A stretch of DNA of 64,000 nt from Xenopus tropicalis (taxonomy: Eukaryota; Chordata; Amphibia; Anura; Pipidae): assembly GCF_000004195.4 (NCBI RefSeq), contig NC_030683.2:87321410-87385409 (forward strand), in the 5' to 3' direction. The translations under genes were made by a program, and so were the position numbers. Every line of letters begins with the position of its first letter. The first letter of the stretch is position 1. This document shows positions 46,651 through 56,010 of the stretch, one piece after another. The notes beneath the pieces are model-generated. The model searched no databases and was not told the origin of the DNA. It was given only the letters and a program-made list of their open reading frames with translations.

Positions 46651-46807
46651 CTGTGTCTGTAAAGGTGTTAGTTCAACTGAAGAGAGGTTAAATACTATCT
46701 GTTGCGGGCCTTCCGTTGCGGTTGTTGTCTCCGGTCCTTTCGCCTGGATTTCCCGGTTTCCTCTAGGGTGTCTCCTACCTCCTCGCCTTGTCCGTTTTCT
46801 CCGGATG

Positions 46808-47470
46808 CTAAAAAAGATGGAGTAGACATATCGCGCTTCTCTGTTCTGTCTCCATTGCTGTATCCCGAGCTGTCACGTGTTCTGTAGGGACTGCGTCTAT
46901 TCCATTCACGTCCGCGGGTAAAATTTGTCCAATTGTATACCATACCCCGCTCATAATCCGATGCATCTCTATCAAATTTTTTTGTTTTTTGCGTGAAGAA
47001 ATGTCGCTTTTAAAAAGTTCAATATTTTTGACCATTTTCTGTTGAAACTGAACAAGATCATCAGGTTGCATTATAGAGGTCATTGTATTCTGTAACATAT
47101 CCAATTGAGTTTCGATGTCTTTAAGCTCATGTTCAATAAATTCAATGTTTAGAGCCATAATATCCCGAGAGCACTTATTAATAATGCCCATAAATTTAGA
47201 TTTAAAATCCTCATTATTTATAAACAGCGTCGGTTGTAAATTCACCCGCAATCCCCTTGGTATACGGTGCAATCGTAGATATTCAGTAAGAGTAATTCCA
47301 TGTAGCTCTAATTCAACTTGTTTCCTACTGAGCATTTCACATTTACGCCGGCATGCAATTGCAGAGGGTGTAGCTAGAAAATCCCTCGATCCCTCAAATA
47401 TACCAGAAATTCTGGCCAAGTCCGTTTCACTGTATGAAAAGGTACCCTGTAGGTTTTCATTAGGTTCCAT
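46808..47470 (-). CDS. PLE copy A ORF1, 220 residues
   Basis: First ORF of the element, starting at an ATG 22 nt after the leader motif GTCGCGGTTGCACCGACCG. It contains LRLHRIPRGLRVNLQPTLF, a motif seen upstream of the RT in vertebrate PLE-type polyproteins, then a probably helical, coiled-coil-prone region (EHELKDIETQLDMLQNTM). It may be an RNA-binding or structural partner of ORF2; no enzymatic motif. Its 3' end overlaps two other frames: an Arg-rich 82-residue frame and the upstream extension of ORF2. Identical to ORF1 of copies B and C. Confidence 0.8.
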   Translation of the reverse strand: MEPNENLQGTFSYSETDLARISGIFEGSRDFLATPSAIACRRKCEMLSRKQVELELHGITLTEYLRLHRIPRGLRVNLQPTLFINNEDFKSKFMGIINKCSRDIMALNIEFIEHELKDIETQLDMLQNTMTSIMQPDDLVQFQQKMVKNIELFKSDISSRKKQKNLIEMHRIMSGVWYTIGQILPADVNGIDAVPTEHVTARDTAMETEQRSAICLLHLF

Positions 47471-48169
47471 TGTAACGGTCGGTGCAACCGCGACTCAAAA
47501 AAATACAAAAATACCAACATGCGGTGCACTCAGACCCTGACACAATGTTGTGGGTGCGTATAAGATAGCTCAAATCGCAGGGAGTCCACCTGCGCAATAA
47601 TATATTTTCCAACTGAGCCGCACTCCAAAAGCTTAAAACTTAGCTTTTATTAAAGCATCATAAAAAGTTTACACTGGCCATTCAAAGCAGTATAACAATC
47701 ATACTTATCAGTCTGTAATGCCACATCTACGCGACGTTTCGAGGGTATCTCACCCCCTTTCTCAAGCGTACCTCGTGGCTAAGCATAATCGATCGTTTGT
47801 ACAGTCCATTACTTCCTTGTATAGCTGAATGCAGGAAGTGACGTGACGGATCGCCATGGAGACAGAACGCACAAAGCGTTCGATCTACACGGAAGCCGGC
47901 ACATCAGTTCCGCATATTACATAGATAATAAAGAACGTATCTATATAAGGAACTGTCAAGATATCCAACAGTAGTACCTAGACATACATGTTATTAAATT
48001 AAAATTAAAACTTGGCAAGAACGATATACTAGAAACTGGGAACAAGATTTAAATGCTACCTAATCATTCATTATTAGCCTAAACATTTTTATACAAAAAT
48101 CATAAGAAAAAGTGAAACAATGAAATATTGGAAACATAAAAGTGTTACAAAAATGTTACAAAAATAATG
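47471..48169 (-). repeat. PLE 3' UTR and pseudo-LTR shared by copies A and B
   Basis: The 3' end of copy B serves as the 5' leader of copy A. Layout as in the left terminal copy, continuing through TGTATTTTTTTGAGTCGCGG into ORF1. It probably contains the promoter for copy A; no clear TATA box at the expected spot. Confidence 0.85.
47720..47779 (-). ncRNA. Hammerhead-like ribozyme motif, A/B pseudo-LTR
   Basis: Identical in sequence to the motif at 43,993-44,052: core TTGAGAA, stem II GGGGG/CCCTC, GAAACGTC. Two such motifs 3,727 nt apart on one transcript could release unit-length RNA if active. Confidence 0.65.
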
Positions 48170-50377
48170 TTACAAAAATAAATGTAAATCAAAATCCCTG
48201 TTTAACCCATTTGGGGCCAGTGTATTTAAACGGTGAATCCATTCCACTTCAGTTTTTTTAAGAAGTTTAACCCGATCTCCACCTCTCCTAGGAACAGGGA
48301 CATGTTGTATGACCCGATACCTCAGATCATCAGATGTATGTCCCAATTCCAAACAATGTCTAGACACTGGGAGAATCCTGTTACCAGTATTTACTGTTGA
48401 TCTATGTTGTGAAAACCTATCCTTTACTTTTTGTATCGTTTCTCCAATATAAATTAAATTACACGGACATACTAACATGTAGACCACAAAATTGGTGTCA
48501 CACGTATGGTGTCCACGTATCTTATATGTTCTTCCTGTACAGGGATCAGTAAATTGTGGTCCTGTCAATACAAAACGACATTGAGTACAACCTTTGCATC
48601 TATACATGCCTTCTCTGGGTGAACCTAGGAAAGTAAGTTTTCGTGGTACAGGAGGGACCTCAGCTCTTATCAATCTACCTCCTATAGAATTGCCCCTGCG
48701 ATAAGACATCATAGGAGCATGTTGAAATGTTTCAATGGAGGGATATGACTCCCTTAATAAGTGCCAATGTTTCTGCAGAATAGATTGTAATCGGCCACTT
48801 TGGGTATGATATTGGGAAACAAATGTCATCCGTTGTATAGATTTGCATTTCTTTGATTGACTAATCCCCCCATGTCCACCTACTTTAGATAGCCCTTCTT
48901 GAAGAATATGTTTAGGATAACCCCGATTTGTTAATTTTTTATCCATTTTGCCTAGATCCTCTGTAGCAATATCCGGATCATTAGATATCCTACAAACTCG
49001 TGAAAATTGACTAATGGGAATAGATTTTTTAACAGACATAGGGTGAAAGCTATCAAACCTTAACAACTGGTTACGGTCAGTGGGTTTTGTATATATACGT
49101 GTAAAGAATTTTTGTTCACTCCTATTTATCTCTACATCCAAAAAGACTATTTTGTGGATATCAGTAGTCATTGTAAATTGAATATCTGGATGGGCCCCAT
49201 TTATCTGATCACGGAAGACGGACAGGGACTCCAGGTCACCCCGCCATAGGAGAAACACGTCATCGATGTACCTCCACCACGCAACACAGTGCATAGTGTA
49301 AAGTACATTATGATAGACGTGTTCCTCCTCAAACCAACTCATAAATGAGTTGGCATAGGCTGGGGCGACCTTGGAGCCCATGGCCGTCCCCCGTATCTGT
49401 AGATAAAACCTGTCCCGAAACTTAAAGAAATTTTTATACAAAATGAACGTAAGAATCTCCACAAAAAAGTTAATCTCCATTTCAGTATATTGCCCACTTC
49501 TTATCAAAAGCATCTTTACTGCCATAATCCCTTCAGTATGAGGTATAGATGTATAGAGGCTGGTGACATCAAAGGTCACCAACCACACCTCCCCAGTCAG
49601 TTCACCTACATTAGACAACTTCTGTAGGAAATCATGAGTATCCCGTATATATGAACGCGTCTTTTGTACTAAAGGACTAAGTATTTTATCTAGGACCTCA
49701 GCCATATTACTGGTTAGTGAGCCCACTCCAGCTACTATAGGTCTACCCGGTGGATTGACAGGGTCCTTATGTATTTTAGGTAGTACATATATAACAGGTA
49801 TTATAGGGAAATCTATCCACATATATTGTGATGTAGACATGGTGATAACCTTAGATTGAACTGCATTTTTTAATAGGAGATCCAACTCCCGTTTAAAGGA
49901 CTCAGTAGGATCACCTCTCAACGGAATATAGACCCCAACATCCCCCAATTGACGTTTAATTTCAGTGACATATTTGTCCGTGTCCATAACAACTATCGCT
50001 CCCCCCTTATCTGAGGGTTTGATAGTTATACTGGACATGGACTTGAGTTCGGTCATTGTATCAATCTCGGCCTTAGACATATTAAAAGTACCTTTCTGAC
50101 CACTATATTCAATATTGGACTCGACCTCAGATCGAACCCTTTGAATATAAGTTTCTACCGCTGAATATGTAGTAGGGGGAACAAAATGGCTACGTGATCT
50201 CAAGCCAATATCACTTATGTCAAATCCACATTCAACATTATTAGTCTCATTATGTACCACATTATGTGAAAAATGCACTTTAGGTCTTAGAGAACGGAAA
50301 AAACGATACAAATCCACCTGTAATTGAAAAGAATCAATCTGTGATGTAGGACAAAAGTTTAAACCTCGTTCTAACAC
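48170..50377 (-). CDS. PLE copy B ORF2: reverse transcriptase with GIY-YIG endonuclease
   Basis: Same protein as copy A with all RT and GIY-YIG motifs intact; the visible difference is Pro for Leu at about residue 32 (FFRSLRPKVHFSHN). The frame is open to about 50,599 without ATG. The start at 50,377 is a GTG and nominal. Intact and presumably competent. Confidence 0.92.
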   Translation of the reverse strand: MLERGLNFCPTSQIDSFQLQVDLYRFFRSLRPKVHFSHNVVHNETNNVECGFDISDIGLRSRSHFVPPTTYSAVETYIQRVRSEVESNIEYSGQKGTFNMSKAEIDTMTELKSMSSITIKPSDKGGAIVVMDTDKYVTEIKRQLGDVGVYIPLRGDPTESFKRELDLLLKNAVQSKVITMSTSQYMWIDFPIIPVIYVLPKIHKDPVNPPGRPIVAGVGSLTSNMAEVLDKILSPLVQKTRSYIRDTHDFLQKLSNVGELTGEVWLVTFDVTSLYTSIPHTEGIMAVKMLLIRSGQYTEMEINFFVEILTFILYKNFFKFRDRFYLQIRGTAMGSKVAPAYANSFMSWFEEEHVYHNVLYTMHCVAWWRYIDDVFLLWRGDLESLSVFRDQINGAHPDIQFTMTTDIHKIVFLDVEINRSEQKFFTRIYTKPTDRNQLLRFDSFHPMSVKKSIPISQFSRVCRISNDPDIATEDLGKMDKKLTNRGYPKHILQEGLSKVGGHGGISQSKKCKSIQRMTFVSQYHTQSGRLQSILQKHWHLLRESYPSIETFQHAPMMSYRRGNSIGGRLIRAEVPPVPRKLTFLGSPREGMYRCKGCTQCRFVLTGPQFTDPCTGRTYKIRGHHTCDTNFVVYMLVCPCNLIYIGETIQKVKDRFSQHRSTVNTGNRILPVSRHCLELGHTSDDLRYRVIQHVPVPRRGGDRVKLLKKTEVEWIHRLNTLAPNGLNRDFDLHLFL

Positions 50378-50534
50378 CTGTGTCTGTAAAGGTGTTAGTT
50401 CAACTGAAGAGAGGTTAAATACTATCTGTTGCGGGCCTTCCGTTGCGGTTGTTGTCTCCGGTCCTTTCGCCTGGATTTCCCGGTTTCCTCTAGGGTGTCT
50501 CCTACCTCCTCGCCTTGTCCGTTTTCTCCGGATG

Positions 50535-51197
50535 CTAAAAAAGATGGAGTAGACATATCGCGCTTCTCTGTTCTGTCTCCATTGCTGTATCCCGAGCTGT
50601 CACGTGTTCTGTAGGGACTGCGTCTATTCCATTCACGTCCGCGGGTAAAATTTGTCCAATTGTATACCATACCCCGCTCATAATCCGATGCATCTCTATC
50701 AAATTTTTTTGTTTTTTGCGTGAAGAAATGTCGCTTTTAAAAAGTTCAATATTTTTGACCATTTTCTGTTGAAACTGAACAAGATCATCAGGTTGCATTA
50801 TAGAGGTCATTGTATTCTGTAACATATCCAATTGAGTTTCGATGTCTTTAAGCTCATGTTCAATAAATTCAATGTTTAGAGCCATAATATCCCGAGAGCA
50901 CTTATTAATAATGCCCATAAATTTAGATTTAAAATCCTCATTATTTATAAACAGCGTCGGTTGTAAATTCACCCGCAATCCCCTTGGTATACGGTGCAAT
51001 CGTAGATATTCAGTAAGAGTAATTCCATGTAGCTCTAATTCAACTTGTTTCCTACTGAGCATTTCACATTTACGCCGGCATGCAATTGCAGAGGGTGTAG
51101 CTAGAAAATCCCTCGATCCCTCAAATATACCAGAAATTCTGGCCAAGTCCGTTTCACTGTATGAAAAGGTACCCTGTAGGTTTTCATTAGGTTCCAT
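50535..51197 (-). CDS. PLE copy B ORF1, 220 residues
   Basis: Identical to copy A ORF1. It starts at the ATG following the shared leader and is preceded by the pseudo-LTR of the truncated third unit. Confidence 0.8.
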   Translation of the reverse strand: MEPNENLQGTFSYSETDLARISGIFEGSRDFLATPSAIACRRKCEMLSRKQVELELHGITLTEYLRLHRIPRGLRVNLQPTLFINNEDFKSKFMGIINKCSRDIMALNIEFIEHELKDIETQLDMLQNTMTSIMQPDDLVQFQQKMVKNIELFKSDISSRKKQKNLIEMHRIMSGVWYTIGQILPADVNGIDAVPTEHVTARDTAMETEQRSAICLLHLF

Positions 51198-51896
51198 TGT
51201 AACGGTCGGTGCAACCGCGACTCAAAAAAATACAAAAATACCAACATGCGGTGCACTCAGACCCTGACACAATGTTGTGGGTGCGTATAAGATAGCTCAA
51301 ATCGCAGGGAGTCCACCTGCGCAATAATATATTTTCCAACTGAGCCGCACTCCAAAAGCTTAAAACTTAGCTTTTATTAAAGCATCATAAAAAGTTTACA
51401 CTGGCCATTCAAAGCAGTATAACAATCATACTTATCAGTCTGTAATGCCACATCTACGCGACGTTTCGAGGGTATCTCACCCCCTTTCTCAAGCGTACCT
51501 CGTGGCTAAGCATAATCGATCGTTTGTACAGTCCATTACTTCCTTGTATAGCTGAATGCAGGAAGTGACGTGACGGATCGCCATGGAGACAGAACGCACA
51601 AAGCGTTCGATCTACACGGAAGCCGGCACATCAGTTCCGCATATTACATAGATAATAAAGAACGTATCTATATAAGGAACTGTCAAGATATCCAACAGTA
51701 GTACCTAGACATACATGTTATTAAATTAAAATTAAAACTTGGCAAGAACGATATACTAGAAACTGGGAACAAGATTTAAATGCTACCTAATCATTCATTA
51801 TTAGCCTAAACATTTTTATACAAAAATCATAAGAAAAAGTGAAACAATGAAATATTGGAAACATAAAAGTGTTACAAAAATGTTACAAAAATAATG
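51198..51896 (-). repeat. Pseudo-LTR and 3' UTR of the truncated third minus unit
   Basis: Same sequence as 47,471-48,169 and acts as 5' leader for copy B. Confidence 0.85.
51447..51506 (-). ncRNA. Hammerhead-like ribozyme motif, third minus unit
   Basis: Third minus-strand copy, exactly 3,727 bp from the A/B copy, with the same TTGAGAA core and GAAACGTC. Confidence 0.65.
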
Positions 51897-51973
51897 TTAC
51901 AAAAATAAATGTAAATCAAAATCCCTGTTTAACCCATTTGGGGCCAGTGTATTTAAACGGTGAATCCATTCCA
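51897..51973 (-). pseudogene. Last 25 codons of a third PLE ORF2
   Basis: Only the C-terminal end (WIHRLNTLAPNGLNRDFD and the stop) of a 5'-truncated unit is present. The truncation point coincides with the inversion junction to the plus-strand copy. Confidence 0.85.
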
Positions 51974-51980
51974 TTCCATG
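51970..51980. other. Inversion junction between minus and plus PLE units
   Basis: TGAATCCATTCCA (end of the truncated ORF2, minus sense) is followed by one T and then TCCATGGCGATCC (pseudo-LTR, plus sense). A TCCATTCCATTCCA-like micro-repeat spans the join, consistent with microhomology or template switching. Confidence 0.8.
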
Positions 51981-52364
51981 GCGATCCGTCACGTCACTTC
52001 CTGCATTCAGCTATACAAGGAAGTAATGGACTGTACAAACGATCGATTATGCTTAGCCACGAGGTACGCTTGAGAAAGGGGGTGAGATACCCTCGAAACG
52101 TCGCGTAGATGTGGCATTACAGACTGATAAGTATGATTGTTATACTGCTTTGAATGGCCAGTGTAAACTTTTTATGATGCTTTAATAAAAGCTAAGTTTT
52201 AAGCTTTTGGAGTGCGGCTCAGTTGGAAAATATATTATTGCGCAGGTGGACTCCCTGCGATTTGAGCTATCTTATACGCACCCACAACATTGTGTCAGGG
52301 TCTGAGTGCACCGCATGTTGGTATTTTTGTATTTTTTTGAGTCGCGGTTGCACCGACCGTTACA
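51975..52364 (+). repeat. PLE copy C: 5' pseudo-LTR and leader
   Basis: Starts TCCATGGCGATCCGTCACG and runs through the hammerhead-like motif, TTTAATAAAAGC, GGAGTGCGGCTC and GTTGCACCGACCG to the ORF1 start. Its first 262 bp or so recur at 55,702-55,962. Confidence 0.88.
52056..52115 (+). ncRNA. Hammerhead-like ribozyme motif, copy C 5'
   Basis: Plus-strand copy of the 60-nt motif: GCCAC/GTGGC, TACGC/GCGTA, core TTGAGAA, GAAACGTC. Predicted cleavage site after position 52,102. Confidence 0.65.
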
Positions 52365-53027
52365 ATGGAACCTAATGAAAACCTACAGGGTACCTTTTCA
52401 TACAGTGAAACGGACTTGGCCAGAATTTCTGGTATATTTGAGGGATCGAGGGATTTTCTAGCTACACCCTCTGCAATTGCATGCCGGCGTAAATGTGAAA
52501 TGCTCAGTAGGAAACAAGTTGAATTAGAGCTACATGGAATTACTCTTACTGAATATCTACGATTGCACCGTATACCAAGGGGATTGCGGGTGAATTTACA
52601 ACCGACGCTGTTTATAAATAATGAGGATTTTAAATCTAAATTTATGGGCATTATTAATAAGTGCTCTCGGGATATTATGGCTCTAAACATTGAATTTATT
52701 GAACATGAGCTTAAAGACATCGAAACTCAATTGGATATGTTACAGAATACAATGACCTCTATAATGCAACCTGATGATCTTGTTCAGTTTCAACAGAAAA
52801 TGGTCAAAAATATTGAACTTTTTAAAAGCGACATTTCTTCACGCAAAAAACAAAAAAATTTGATAGAGATGCATCGGATTATGAGCGGGGTATGGTATAC
52901 AATTGGACAAATTTTACCCGCGGACGTGAATGGAATAGACGCAGTCCCTACAGAACACGTGACAGCTCGGGATACAGCAATGGAGACAGAACAGAGAAGC
53001 GCGATATGTCTACTCCATCTTTTTTAG
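52365..53027 (+). CDS. PLE copy C ORF1, 220 residues
   Basis: Identical to ORF1 of copies A and B, with IPRGLRVNLQPT and the helical middle region. ATG at 52,365. From 52,963 to its stop it overlaps the upstream extension of ORF2 in a different frame, a layout that would allow fusion by frameshifting. Confidence 0.8.
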   Translation: MEPNENLQGTFSYSETDLARISGIFEGSRDFLATPSAIACRRKCEMLSRKQVELELHGITLTEYLRLHRIPRGLRVNLQPTLFINNEDFKSKFMGIINKCSRDIMALNIEFIEHELKDIETQLDMLQNTMTSIMQPDDLVQFQQKMVKNIELFKSDISSRKKQKNLIEMHRIMSGVWYTIGQILPADVNGIDAVPTEHVTARDTAMETEQRSAICLLHLF

Positions 53028-53140
53028 CATCCGGAGAAAACGGACAAGGCGAGGAGGTAGGAGACACCCTAGAGGAAACCGGGAAATCCAGGCGAAAGGA
53101 CCGGAGACAACAACCGCAACGGAAGGCCCGCAACAGATAG
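52892..53140 (+). CDS. Possible Arg-rich overlapping ORF in PLE copy C
   Basis: 82 residues from an ATG in the third frame, overlapping the end of ORF1 and the ORF2 extension. Rich in Arg, Ser and Glu (REWNRRSPYRTRDSS, KSRRKDRRQQPQRK). Present unchanged in all three full copies, but these copies are too young for that to show selection. It may be an artefact of a purine-rich strand. Confidence 0.3.
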   Translation: MVYNWTNFTRGREWNRRSPYRTRDSSGYSNGDRTEKRDMSTPSFLASGENGQGEEVGDTLEETGKSRRKDRRQQPQRKARNR

Positions 53141-53184
53141 TATTTAACCTCTCTTCAGTTGAACTAACACCTTTACAGACACAG

Positions 53185-55392
53185 GTGTTAGAACGAGGTT
53201 TAAACTTTTGTCCTACATCACAGATTGATTCTTTTCAATTACAGGTGGATTTGTATCGTTTTTTCCGTTCTCTAAGACTTAAAGTGCATTTTTCACATAA
53301 TGTGGTACATAATGAGACTAATAATGTTGAATGTGGATTTGACATAAGTGATATTGGCTTGAGATCACGTAGCCATTTTGTTCCCCCTACTACATATTCA
53401 GCGGTAGAAACTTATATTCAAAGGGTTCGATCTGAGGTCGAGTCCAATATTGAATATAGTGGTCAGAAAGGTACTTTTAATATGTCTAAGGCCGAGATTG
53501 ATACAATGACCGAACTCAAGTCCATGTCCAGTATAACTATCAAACCCTCAGATAAGGGGGGAGCGATAGTTGTTATGGACACGGACAAATATGTCACTGA
53601 AATTAAACGTCAATTGGGGGATGTTGGGGTCTATATTCCGTTGAGAGGTGATCCTACTGAGTCCTTTAAACGGGAGTTGGATCTCCTATTAAAAAATGCA
53701 GTTCAATCTAAGGTTATCACCATGTCTACATCACAATATATGTGGATAGATTTCCCTATAATACCTGTTATATATGTACTACCTAAAATACATAAGGACC
53801 CTGTCAATCCACCGGGTAGACCTATAGTAGCTGGAGTGGGCTCACTAACCAGTAATATGGCTGAGGTCCTAGATAAAATACTTAGTCCTTTAGTACAAAA
53901 GACGCGTTCATATATACGGGATACTCATGATTTCCTACAGAAGTTGTCTAATGTAGGTGAACTGACTGGGGAGGTGTGGTTGGTGACCTTTGATGTCACC
54001 AGCCTCTATACATCTATACCTCATACTGAAGGGATTATGGCAGTAAAGATGCTTTTGATAAGAAGTGGGCAATATACTGAAATGGAGATTAACTTTTTTG
54101 TGGAGATTCTTACGTTCATTTTGTATAAAAATTTCTTTAAGTTTCGGGACAGGTTTTATCTACAGATACGGGGGACGGCCATGGGCTCCAAGGTCGCCCC
54201 AGCCTATGCCAACTCATTTATGAGTTGGTTTGAGGAGGAACACGTCTATCATAATGTACTTTACACTATGCACTGTGTTGCGTGGTGGAGGTACATCGAT
54301 GACGTGTTTCTCCTATGGCGGGGTGACCTGGAGTCCCTGTCCGTCTTCCGTGATCAGATAAATGGGGCCCATCCAGATATTCAATTTACAATGACTACTG
54401 ATATCCACAAAATAGTCTTTTTGGATGTAGAGATAAATAGGAGTGAACAAAAATTCTTTACACGTATATATACAAAACCCACTGACCGTAACCAGTTGTT
54501 AAGGTTTGATAGCTTTCACCCTATGTCTGTTAAAAAATCTATTCCCATTAGTCAATTTTCACGAGTTTGTAGGATATCTAATGATCCGGATATTGCTACA
54601 GAGGATCTAGGCAAAATGGATAAAAAATTAACAAATCGGGGTTATCCTAAACATATTCTTCAAGAAGGGCTATCTAAAGTAGGTGGACATGGGGGGATTA
54701 GTCAATCAAAGAAATGCAAATCTATACAACGGATGACATTTGTTTCCCAATATCATACCCAAAGTGGCCGATTACAATCTATTCTGCAGAAACATTGGCA
54801 CTTATTAAGGGAGTCATATCCCTCCATTGAAACATTTCAACATGCTCCTATGATGTCTTATCGCAGGGGCAATTCTATAGGAGGTAGATTGATAAGAGCT
54901 GAGGTCCCTCCTGTACCACGAAAACTTACTTTCCTAGGTTCACCCAGAGAAGGCATGTATAGATGCAAAGGTTGTACTCAATGTCGTTTTGTATTGACAG
55001 GACCACAATTTACTGATCCCTGTACAGGAAGAACATATAAGATACGTGGACACCATACGTGTGACACCAATTTTGTGGTCTACATGTTAGTATGTCCGTG
55101 TAATTTAATTTATATTGGAGAAACGATACAAAAAGTAAAGGATAGGTTTTCACAACATAGATCAACAGTAAATACTGGTAACAGGATTCTCCCAGTGTCT
55201 AGACATTGTTTGGAATTGGGACATACATCTGATGATCTGAGGTATCGGGTCATACAACATGTCCCTGTTCCTAGGAGAGGTGGAGATCGGGTTAAACTTC
55301 TTAAAAAAACTGAAGTGGAATGGATTCACCGTTTAAATACACTGGCCCCAAATGGGTTAAACAGGGATTTTGATTTACATTTATTTTTGTAA
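53185..55392 (+). CDS. PLE copy C ORF2: reverse transcriptase with GIY-YIG endonuclease
   Basis: Same 735-residue product as copy A (Leu at about 32). RT box YIDD and the GIY-YIG motif are intact. 53,185 is a GTG; the same frame runs open from 52,963 after a TGA with no ATG, giving QQIVFNLSSVELTPLQTQ before the nominal start. It ends TTGTAA, leading into the T-rich 3' UTR. Confidence 0.92.
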   Translation: MLERGLNFCPTSQIDSFQLQVDLYRFFRSLRLKVHFSHNVVHNETNNVECGFDISDIGLRSRSHFVPPTTYSAVETYIQRVRSEVESNIEYSGQKGTFNMSKAEIDTMTELKSMSSITIKPSDKGGAIVVMDTDKYVTEIKRQLGDVGVYIPLRGDPTESFKRELDLLLKNAVQSKVITMSTSQYMWIDFPIIPVIYVLPKIHKDPVNPPGRPIVAGVGSLTSNMAEVLDKILSPLVQKTRSYIRDTHDFLQKLSNVGELTGEVWLVTFDVTSLYTSIPHTEGIMAVKMLLIRSGQYTEMEINFFVEILTFILYKNFFKFRDRFYLQIRGTAMGSKVAPAYANSFMSWFEEEHVYHNVLYTMHCVAWWRYIDDVFLLWRGDLESLSVFRDQINGAHPDIQFTMTTDIHKIVFLDVEINRSEQKFFTRIYTKPTDRNQLLRFDSFHPMSVKKSIPISQFSRVCRISNDPDIATEDLGKMDKKLTNRGYPKHILQEGLSKVGGHGGISQSKKCKSIQRMTFVSQYHTQSGRLQSILQKHWHLLRESYPSIETFQHAPMMSYRRGNSIGGRLIRAEVPPVPRKLTFLGSPREGMYRCKGCTQCRFVLTGPQFTDPCTGRTYKIRGHHTCDTNFVVYMLVCPCNLIYIGETIQKVKDRFSQHRSTVNTGNRILPVSRHCLELGHTSDDLRYRVIQHVPVPRRGGDRVKLLKKTEVEWIHRLNTLAPNGLNRDFDLHLFL

Positions 55393-55953
55393 CATTATTT
55401 TTGTAACATTTTTGTAACACTTTTATGTTTCCAATATTTCATTGTTTCACTTTTTCTTATGATTTTTGTATAAAAATGTTTAGGCTAATAATGAATGATT
55501 AGGTAGCATTTAAATCTTGTTCCCAGTTTCTAGTATATCATTCTTGCCAAGTTTTAATTTTAATTTAATAACATGTATGTCTAGGTACTACTGTTGGATA
55601 TCTTGACAGTTCCTTATATAGATACGTTCTTTATTATCTATGTAATATGCGGAACTGATGTGCCGGCTTCCGTGTAGATCGAACGCTTTGTGCGTTCTGT
55701 CTCCATGGCGATCCGTCACGTCACTTCCTGCATTCAGCTATACAAGGAAGTAATGGACTGTACAAACGATCGATTATGCTTAGCCACGAGGTACGCTTGA
55801 GAAAGGGGGTGAGATACCCTCGAAACGTCGCGTAGATGTGGCATTACAGACTGATAAGTATGATTGTTATACTGCTTTGAATGGCCAGTGTAAACTTTTT
55901 ATGATGCTTTAATAAAAGCTAAGTTTTAAGCTTTTGGAGTGCGGCTCAGTTGG

Positions 55954-55962
<9 letters not shown>
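55393..55962 (+). repeat. PLE copy C: 3' UTR and terminal pseudo-LTR part
   Basis: T-rich 3' UTR with AACATTTTTGTAAC-like repeats, then TCCATGGCG to GTTGGAAAATATAT. It stops at the AT repeat, about 130 bp short of where the shared leader would reach ORF1. Confidence 0.85.
55783..55842 (+). ncRNA. Hammerhead-like ribozyme motif, copy C 3'
   Basis: Second motif of the plus-strand copy, same sequence as 52,056-52,115 and 3,727 nt downstream of it, so copy C is flanked by two motifs in the same orientation. Confidence 0.65.

Positions 55963-56008
<46 letters not shown>
55957..56008. repeat. (AT)n microsatellite at the right edge of the PLE cluster
   Basis: AT repeat that merges with the PLE 3' end (GGAAAATATAT) and is followed by TTCCAGAGAGAG. 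Confidence 0.95.

Positions 56009-56010
<2 letters not shown>

Larger units (their letters stand above)
43780..55962. mobile_element. Cluster of Neptune-like Penelope elements
   Basis: Two complete minus-strand copies in tandem (ORF2 at 44,443-46,650 and 48,170-50,377; unit 3,727 bp), a 5'-truncated third minus-strand unit ending at 51,973, then a complete plus-strand copy from 51,975. Units share their pseudo-LTRs. The three ORF2 proteins differ at one residue that I could find (L or P near residue 32), and a single-base difference (ATCATTC against ATCGTTC) marks the plus copy's 3' region. Both outer ends meet (TA)n. Tandem and inverted truncated arrangements are a known peculiarity of PLE insertions. 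Confidence 0.92.

Noticed and set aside
47115..47540. 141-codon plus-strand frame opposite PLE ORF1 (also at 50,842 and 52,295)
   Set aside because: It is antisense to ORF1, has no recognisable motif, and its ends lie in the pseudo-LTR.
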